Positions 58,360 through 64,000 of a stretch of DNA of 64,000 nucleotides are shown one piece after another. The notes below the pieces were generated by a model, which saw nothing but the letters and a program-made list of their open reading frames with translations, did no database searches and was not told where the DNA came from. The position numbers and the translations under genes are program-made. The DNA comes from Saturnia japonica (lineage: Eukaryota; Arthropoda; Insecta; Lepidoptera; Saturniidae), in the NCBI GenBank assembly GCA_033032175.1, contig CM065323.1, forward strand, positions 2,418,001 to 2,482,000. The letters run 5' to 3'. The stretch's first letter is position 1. Each line of letters opens with the position of its first letter.

Positions 58360-59662
58360 CAAGGTGTCCAGAAAGGGTATCGGGTATTTGTAAGTTCAAT
58401 GAAACAAAAATTATTTGTGTGCAATAAAAAAGTTTATTGTTTATTATTAGCATATGAATTGGAGAATTATTTGGAAAAGATGATGTTATCCAAATGATGA
58501 CCGTTACGTTGCTGGCACTCTTCTAAACGGAAACGAAGATTGGCGATAACACGTTGACACATAGCTATCGATATTGCTGCCATTTCTGACCTGATGTTTT
58601 GCTTTAACTGGGTTAGATTCGTCGGATTGTTTTGATAAACCTTACTTTTAAGGTATCCCCATGCAAAATAGTCAAGCGGGCTAAGGTCGGGGCTTCTAGG
58701 AGGCCAGTTGATGTTACCCCTTCGCGAAATGACTTTATTAGGGAATAATTCGTTAACAACTTCCATTGAGTCATTTGAGGTATGGCAAGTGGCCCCATCT
58801 TGCTGGAACCACGTTCTTGAGTTGAAACCTGCAAACTCCTGCAACTCTGGGACCAAAAAATTTCGCAACATATCGCAATAACGGTCACTATTCACATTAA
58901 TTGCTCGGCCTCGTTGATCTTCATGAAAATAAGGACCAATTATGCCTTTAGCAGACATAGCGGCCCAAACAACGACCTTTGGGCTATGCAGGGGTCGTTC
59001 ATGCTTTCGTCTCGGATTCTCCACTGCCCAGTACCGACAATTCTGCTTATTAACATGACCATTCAGGTGAAAATTTGCTTCGTCACTGAACAGTATGTTG
59101 TTAAAGTTGTTAAATTGCTGTAGCATTTCGTTCGCAAAATTCAGTCGATTAGCATAGTTCGTATCCTTCAATTCTTGAACCAATTGAATTTTATAGGCTT
59201 TTAGATGTAAGTCTTTCTTTAAAATCGAATGTAAAGACGATTTTTTGATGTTCAACGCTTGGCTTCGCTTTCGGATGGATAAAGACGGATTTTGACGAAC
59301 CGACGCCTCAACTTCTTCAATTGTTTCTTCATCGCGAACTGAACGAGGACGACCAGAGTTATGAATTTTAACTGTCGCACCTATATTCTCGAACATCCTG
59401 ATCCATTTCCTAATGCTATCATCACTTGGCGCGTGGCGTGTACAATATTCCGCACGATAGAGACGTTGAGCAGTCACTATTGAATCACCATTACGATAAT
59501 ACGCTCGTACGCAAAATGCGCGATGCGTCCCCGAGTACTGTTCCATCGTCACTAAAACTCCACAAAATGGCGGACGCCACGAACCCCTCCCCGCACTCTT
59601 TAGACGCCCCGTTTCGAATATGACGCGAAAACAAATACCCGATACCCTTTCTGGACACCTTG
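58360..59662 (-). mobile_element. DD41D Tc1/mariner element, copy 3 (intact)
   Basis: 1303 bp. Both 32-bp inverted termini are perfect matches to each other (beginning CAAGGTGTCCAGAAAGGG), flanked by TA at 58358-58359 and 59663-59664. It contains an uninterrupted transposase gene. With intact ends and an intact gene it is the best candidate in the window for a mobile or recently mobile copy. Confidence 0.95.
58467..59546 (-). CDS. DD41D transposase, intact (359 aa)
   Basis: A cut-and-paste transposase of the IS630-Tc1-mariner superfamily, which binds the inverted termini and inserts at TA. Two N-terminal helix-turn-helix regions (about 1-60 and 70-125) flank a GRPR linker (65-68). The catalytic aspartates are D155 (FSDEANF), D250 (QQDGATC) and D292 (SPLDYF). 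With 41 residues between the last two this is DD41D, the spacing known for rosa/Visitor-type elements. The start is MEQYSGTH; the frame runs on upstream across the terminal repeat, but that part lies outside the element's gene. Compared with copies 1 and 2 it has private changes (for example C35, I55, H62, N130, Q144), so intact does not prove active. The length is usual for the class. Confidence 0.93.
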   Translation of the reverse strand: MEQYSGTHRAFCVRAYYRNGDSIVTAQRLYRAEYCTRHAPSDDSIRKWIRMFENIGATVKIHNSGRPRSVRDEETIEEVEASVRQNPSLSIRKRSQALNIKKSSLHSILKKDLHLKAYKIQLVQELKDTNYANRLNFANEMLQQFNNFNNILFSDEANFHLNGHVNKQNCRYWAVENPRRKHERPLHSPKVVVWAAMSAKGIIGPYFHEDQRGRAINVNSDRYCDMLRNFLVPELQEFAGFNSRTWFQQDGATCHTSNDSMEVVNELFPNKVISRRGNINWPPRSPDLSPLDYFAWGYLKSKVYQNNPTNLTQLKQNIRSEMAAISIAMCQRVIANLRFRLEECQQRNGHHLDNIIFSK

Positions 59663-59718
59663 TACAATCAAATTGGCGCATTTTGAAACGTGTACGTTTT
59701 GTTTTGTTATACGCACAC

Positions 59719-61550
59719 TTTTTTTTTTTAAATCTCAGTTTTAAGAGCTTGGCCTTCGCAACGGCCATGCCGCTCTATTGTGCCTATTGTGTTACCTAGA
59801 TTTATCTGTTTCATAATATAACTAGTAAGTTTATATAATGTAATGGCCTCGTCGGATATAGGTGAGGCCAGCATACTATTACAGTTACCCACATTATAAG
59901 AAGTGTAGTTAAGTTGAATCTGTTTCCTAAAAATATTTCCACGAGTACATTCTATTATTATATGGTGTGTCCTTTAAAACTCCACAAGCAGTGCAATTGG
60001 GAGATTGAGCTTTACCCACCATGAAAGCAAATTTGTTTGTCGGTAAATGTCCAGAACGTAACCGAAACGCTGTTATAATATTATGACTGCTTAAAGAATA
60101 ATTGTCGATCCAAGAGGTCAGGGTCAGGGTCAGGTTGAATAGTTTTGTACCATATACCTTTTTGGCGAGATCTCTCCTCAAAGTACTCCTTCCAAGAAAT
60201 GCGGCATTTTTGCTTAATTAGTTTTAAACTGTCAGTATAAAAAGGTAATATCTATAGAGGTACTCCATCAGATGACGCTTTATTAGCTAATATATCTACT
60301 GCCTCATTACCAGGTATACTAACATGAGCAGGAATCCACTGTAAAATAATTTTTGACCTAGTTTTAAGTCTAAAGAGAGATTTAAGGATACCATAAGCTA
60401 GCGGTGTGCCTCGAATGGTCGAGGTGCAACTAGCTAAATGTTGAAGCGTGCTTTTGGAATCAGTCAATATAACATATTTAATAAAATTTAGTGATTCGAT
60501 ATAGGCTAGTGCTTCTAGAATGGCTAATAATTCTACAGTCATTATGGAAATATTACCTTCAATTTTGAACTTTAATGAGGTTTCTAACTCTTGATCTAAG
60601 TAAGCTGCACCAATGAAGTTCTTCTGTATAGAGCCATCAGTAAAATTTTTATGAAAACTATCATATTCATTTTCAATAAAAAGATTACAGGAATGAGATA
60701 GTTTCTTTGAGTCTTATAAAATCTTTTACATCGAAATTACTAACCCAAGTTGTCATTGAAAACATTTCTAACTTGACAATCGAATGCAAGGGAGTATTCT
60801 TATATATGTCGTGTGCCACAACTAAAGAAGGAAATTTGTTCCTACGCCATTTATGCTGTTCACATAGTAGCGATTATTTGTTCAACAATGTAATTAATAT
60901 AATATTAGAAAAGGACTTACATTTAAACCAATATTTTCCTGTCAAATAAAACCTTCTAATATTTAATGGACATAAGTTAAGCTCAGATTCCATAACATGG
61001 ATAGGCGTACTTTTAACAAATCCTCCAATAATACGCATGGCTTGATTCTGTACTTTGTCGAGTTTACTCAAATGTATGTTAGCACTGATGTCGTATAGAC
61101 AACTGGCATAATCCATGCGACTTCTGATGACGGAGATATATATTCGCCTTAAATGTTTTGGATGAACGCCCCCAGTTTGCCCCTGTTACGACTTTAAGAG
61201 TATTAAGAAATTTTAACGTTTTAATTTTTATCTCTGTTATGTGATAATTCTACCTAAGAGGGGAATCTAAGTATAAACCTAAAAACTTGATAACTCCTAT
61301 CAGAGGTAACAAAACACCGTTTATAGATATAACTACGTTATTTATATTGGGATTTTTTGTAAATAAACAAACTTTACTTTTTGAGGGACACATTTCTAAC
61401 CCTAACTGGAATAATAATCGAGCAAAAATATTAAGAGAATCTTGCATTTGTAAAACAGCACTGTTAATATCCTTATTACAATTAAATAGTACAAAGTCAT
61501 CGGCATACTGTATAATATATACATTTTTAATAAGTTTGAAGAACTAAAAT
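59719..61550 (-). pseudogene. LINE with reverse transcriptase and RNase H, 5'-truncated and broken
   Basis: Read on the minus strand from about 61550: QYADDFVLF (the YADD polymerase site, about 61505), MQDSLNIFARLL, ISINGVLLPLIGVIKFLGLY (61450-61250), then YASCLYDI and LDKVQNQAMRIIGG (about 61110-61020). RNase H follows with all four catalytic residues: FTDGS (about 60640), the Glu of VELLAI, LTDSKS and EAVDILAN. Then come AFRLRSGHLPTNKF and SPNCTACG, the start of the cysteine knuckle. Frame changes separate these parts and a stop follows GVPL (60252). The 3' UTR ends in a poly(A) run (59719-59729). The RNase H domain suggests an I-like clade. Nothing 5' of the palm domain remains. Confidence 0.85.
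59844..59870 (-). ncRNA. Hairpin in the LINE 3' UTR
   Basis: TGGCCTC and GAGGCCA form a perfect 7-bp stem with a 13-nt loop. A second short hairpin (TGGCC/GGCCA, 59750-59767) lies next to the poly(A). Some LINE reverse transcriptases recognise 3' UTR hairpins; that role is inference here. Confidence 0.45.
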
Positions 61551-61917
61551 TATATATATTAAGGGTATGATTGTATCATTTGAAACATTTTGAACTCTTA
61601 ACACGTGCAACCGATTTAGACCGCAGAATAAACAGAAAACTGAAATACGCAAGTTTGTTCTGAATATTCAAACACGAAGCTTTCTTTGCTAATTTAAGCC
61701 TAGCCAAAGGAGATCAGAAGAACTTATTAATTAATTAAATTCATTGAATAATGAATTTTATTGAAAATAAATATAAGGATTATTTTCGGTGACTTACAAT
61801 CGATGTTCAATTTAATATTATTGTTCACGGTATTTTTGATATATTTAGAGAGAATAACGGAATAGCCGAGTTTTATTTGTTTACACAATTTTTTTTTAAA
61901 CATGCGTAAGGCCTGCC
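61551..61917. other. No gene seen
   Basis: AT-rich sequence upstream of the LINE truncation point. A 69-codon minus frame has no motif. Confidence 0.4.
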
Positions 61918-62075
61918 AAACTGTAAATGGTACCACAGCATATGGACACTTGTAACACCAGAGGTATCTTTAGCGTGTTGCCGGCCTTGAACCTCTTTAC
62001 CATTCAAGGAGCTCTGAAAACCCTACTCATCGCAGAAACACAACACAAGGCTATTGGCTGAGATCTTTTCTAATC
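61918..62075 (+). repeat. R2 repeat
   Basis: 'cacttgtaacaccagaggta', 'gcgtgttgccggccttgaac', 'aaaccctactcatcgcagaa' and 'cacaacacaaggctattggc' in plus R2 order. Confidence 0.65.
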
Positions 62076-62154
62076 TTACTAGTTGAACTTTTCCAAGAAG
62101 AGAGAAAATAGACTTTTTTTATATCATAGTTAAATACTTTATACTGAAAATAAT

Positions 62155-62400
62155 ACTGACGTGCAAACGACCCATTGCTGGGCAAAAGACCTTTTTCCAA
62201 AAGGTTTGGGTATAATCACTATGCCACCCCACGATATATTGGCGATTTCATAAGCCAAACAATACACACTTCTATATTTTAACAAGGACATTTCACAAGC
62301 AATCACGCTTCCTCACGATGTTTTCCTTCAACGTCAACCGAAAATAAATTTAAGCGAATTCCTAATAATTCACTGATATATGCTATGAATCGTACTTGCG
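62155..62400. repeat. Interspersed repeat fragment
   Basis: 'cccattgctgggcaaaagac', 'ttggcgatttcataagcc' and 'cctcacgatgttttccttca' are blocks I associate with a common moth and butterfly dispersed repeat. Short echoes ('gctgggaaaaggctt' near 39130, 'cccagcaaaggcct' near 44750) support a family. Confidence 0.45.
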
Positions 62401-62741
62401 GACATGAAATAGATATTCCACTGGTCTAAATCACTCCACTACTACGACCTAGCACTAGTATACTTTACTTTAGTATATTACTTTCGTTTTTATAACTATC
62501 ATAAAGTCGGAAAAATCCTGCTCACCTTACTGATAGCGTGTAGACGGCGAAATCTGTTTCCCGTTCCTTTCACTTCCTCGAGTAATATTTTAACGCGTAA
62601 TCTAAAGCATGTTACGCGTCAACTTATGCCGTGATGTCATCAGATTGGACGGATGGTGGTAATTTTTATTTTTACCATAAGTTTCCTCCATTTCGAATCT
62701 CATAGTAGATTTCTTTATGAGATATGATATCTTTTATTGAG

Positions 62742-63063
62742 TAATACGTGAAGCAAAATCTTTCGGTAACTTTTTAAGAGTATTGCGTACGAGGATGACT
62801 GAGATTTGGCATAGTTAAAGTTTATACGGAGATGGAGATGGTTACTAATATATTAAATAAAATAAATTAATACCGCGAATCCTAAATCGTCCAGTGCCAT
62901 TGAACTTAGACCCCCCAAATTATTGACATTGTCACTCAACGAAAAGTGACAGCAAGTGATGTAGATAAATACTCATTGTTTATGAATACTGTAAATGTCA
63001 AACAGAAAATAGTCTATGAACAAAAAGTCGCTGGTTGAATTTCGACCTTAGAGCGATCGCTAG
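62742..63063 (+). mobile_element. HL copy 6, Helitron-like element
   Basis: Starts 'gtaatacgtgaagcaaaatc', includes 'ggttactaatatattaaata' (the intact insertion site corresponding to copy 4) and ends gcgatcgCTAG followed by T. The palindrome is slightly altered (ggttgaatttcgacc). About 30 bp of the middle present in copy 5 are missing. Confidence 0.7.
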
Positions 63064-63711
63064 TACTATTTAATCGACTTCAAAAAAGGAGGAGCAATTT
63101 GATTGTATATTTTTTAAGGGTGTTCAGGCATAATTATCCGATTAAATGATTTTTTTTTTTCGTTGAAAATAGATAATTGCAATGGTGGTTCTATTTTATT
63201 TTTGTTTGCATCGGACCTTAGAATTTGAATGAACTTGAACTCCTGATTTTTTTATGTTTACACTTTTTTTAGCTTGTGACGGAAGTGCGTTATGATACAG
63301 TCAAATATTTTAATTAACACTAATTACACATTATTTGTCATTGATGAGTAAAAAAACAGTTAAATGAATTTACAGTATTTTTTCATTAATGGCTAACTTC
63401 ATCAGGTTTTTGGCACTGGTTTTTGTTTTGTTTCACCAAAGAAGTATAAGTTCTTATATGCGACACATTTTTATTGCAATATTAAGTTATATAACCAAAC
63501 TTAACTATTCTAGATAAAGACATAAAAATTTATTTCAATTAATTATGATGTTTTATTATTGCATTGCTAAAACAAACAAATATTATGCCTTCAGATGCAA
63601 TTCGGGAGCATATTTAAAAATGCAGGTCGTTATTTCGTTTCCGAGCTCGCACGTATGTTTCTTGGTGCTTAATCTGAAATAAAATTAGAACATTTTTATA
63701 GATTATCTTAC
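63064..63711. other. No gene seen
   Basis: AT-rich, no signal. Confidence 0.4.
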
Positions 63712-63892
63712 TAATACAGGCGAATGTTTGTGAGCGTGTTTATTTGTTTGTTACTTTTCCACGCTCAAACGGCTGGACCAATTTTAATGAAATTTGGTAT
63801 GGGGGTAGCTGACATCCTGGCTTAACGAATTGCTACTTTTAAGATGTCTTTCAAACTATACGTGAGTGAAACCGCGTGGCACAGCTCGTAAT
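63712..63892 (+). repeat. Dispersed repeat ending in CACAGCT
   Basis: 'gcgaatgtttgtgagcgtg', 'acggctggaccaattttaat', 'gtagctgacatcctgg' and the end 'gaaaccgcgtggcacagctc'. Fragments recur near 8690-8840, 7788 and 57497. Unclassified. Confidence 0.5.
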
Positions 63893-64000
63893 TTATAAAA
63901 GTGATCAATAAATATAAACAGAGCCGAAGTTTTTCAAGCTAGCAGTAGTTATTTGATATTTCAAGAAAATCTCTCATTCAAATGTGTCATCAATTTTGAA

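Overview
The window looks like a piece of an insect nuclear genome, most likely a moth or butterfly. It is AT-rich (about two thirds A+T by eye) and gene-poor. It is crowded with repeat types I associate with Lepidoptera: tRNA-derived SINEs, Helitron-like elements with a terminal hairpin plus CTAG, mariner-class transposons, and 5'-truncated LINEs. The one host gene is an arthropod-style leucine-rich-repeat/immunoglobulin membrane receptor. The Lepidoptera assignment is inference from repeat style and was not tested by any search.

Host gene: the only convincing host coding region is 31753-33507 (+). It is an uninterrupted 584-codon frame for a Kekkon-like type I membrane protein: signal peptide, LRRs with both cysteine caps, one Ig domain, one transmembrane helix and a proline-rich tail. 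A 3' splice site sits 28 bp before the start codon, so at least one 5' UTR exon lies upstream and was not located. Two minimal upstream ORFs precede the start. A long AT-rich 3' UTR follows.

Mobile DNA: three copies of a 1.3-kb DD41D Tc1/mariner-superfamily element lie at 19051-20356, 25284-26586 and 58360-59662. The third has an intact 359-aa transposase, the second a single early stop, the first frameshifts. The first copy is inserted inside a Helitron-like element whose uninterrupted relatives elsewhere in the window show the empty target site. A separate DD34D mariner relic is at 48374-49672. An I-clade-like LINE with recognisable reverse transcriptase and RNase H but broken frames lies at 59719-61550 (-). 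Other LINE tails are at 13860-14135, 14462-14640, 23825-24287, 37075-37400, 38550-38890, 40620-40880 and 42541-42915. A solo LTR with a 4-bp target duplication is at 45334-45698 and an inverted relative at 56457-56785. A 1.3-kb element with GGGGCCC-containing inverted termini is at 51294-52610.

Repeat families named here for reference: HL (Helitron-like, six copies), S1 (tRNA-derived SINE, at least eight copies, three or four with the tRNA-like head), S2 (second tRNA-derived SINE, one copy), R2 (short interspersed repeat, a dozen fragments in both orientations), R4, R5, R6, R8 and E1 (unclassified families with two to five copies). Several are nested: DD41D in HL, E1 in S1, and a small inverted-repeat element in R5.

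No rRNA, functional tRNA gene, CRISPR array, operon or bacterial-type defence system was seen. I did not find a clearly undescribed biological system. The strongest leads are the intact transposase copy, the nested insertions with empty-site paralogues, the unclassified 1.3-kb inverted-repeat element, and the start-stop uORFs of the receptor gene.
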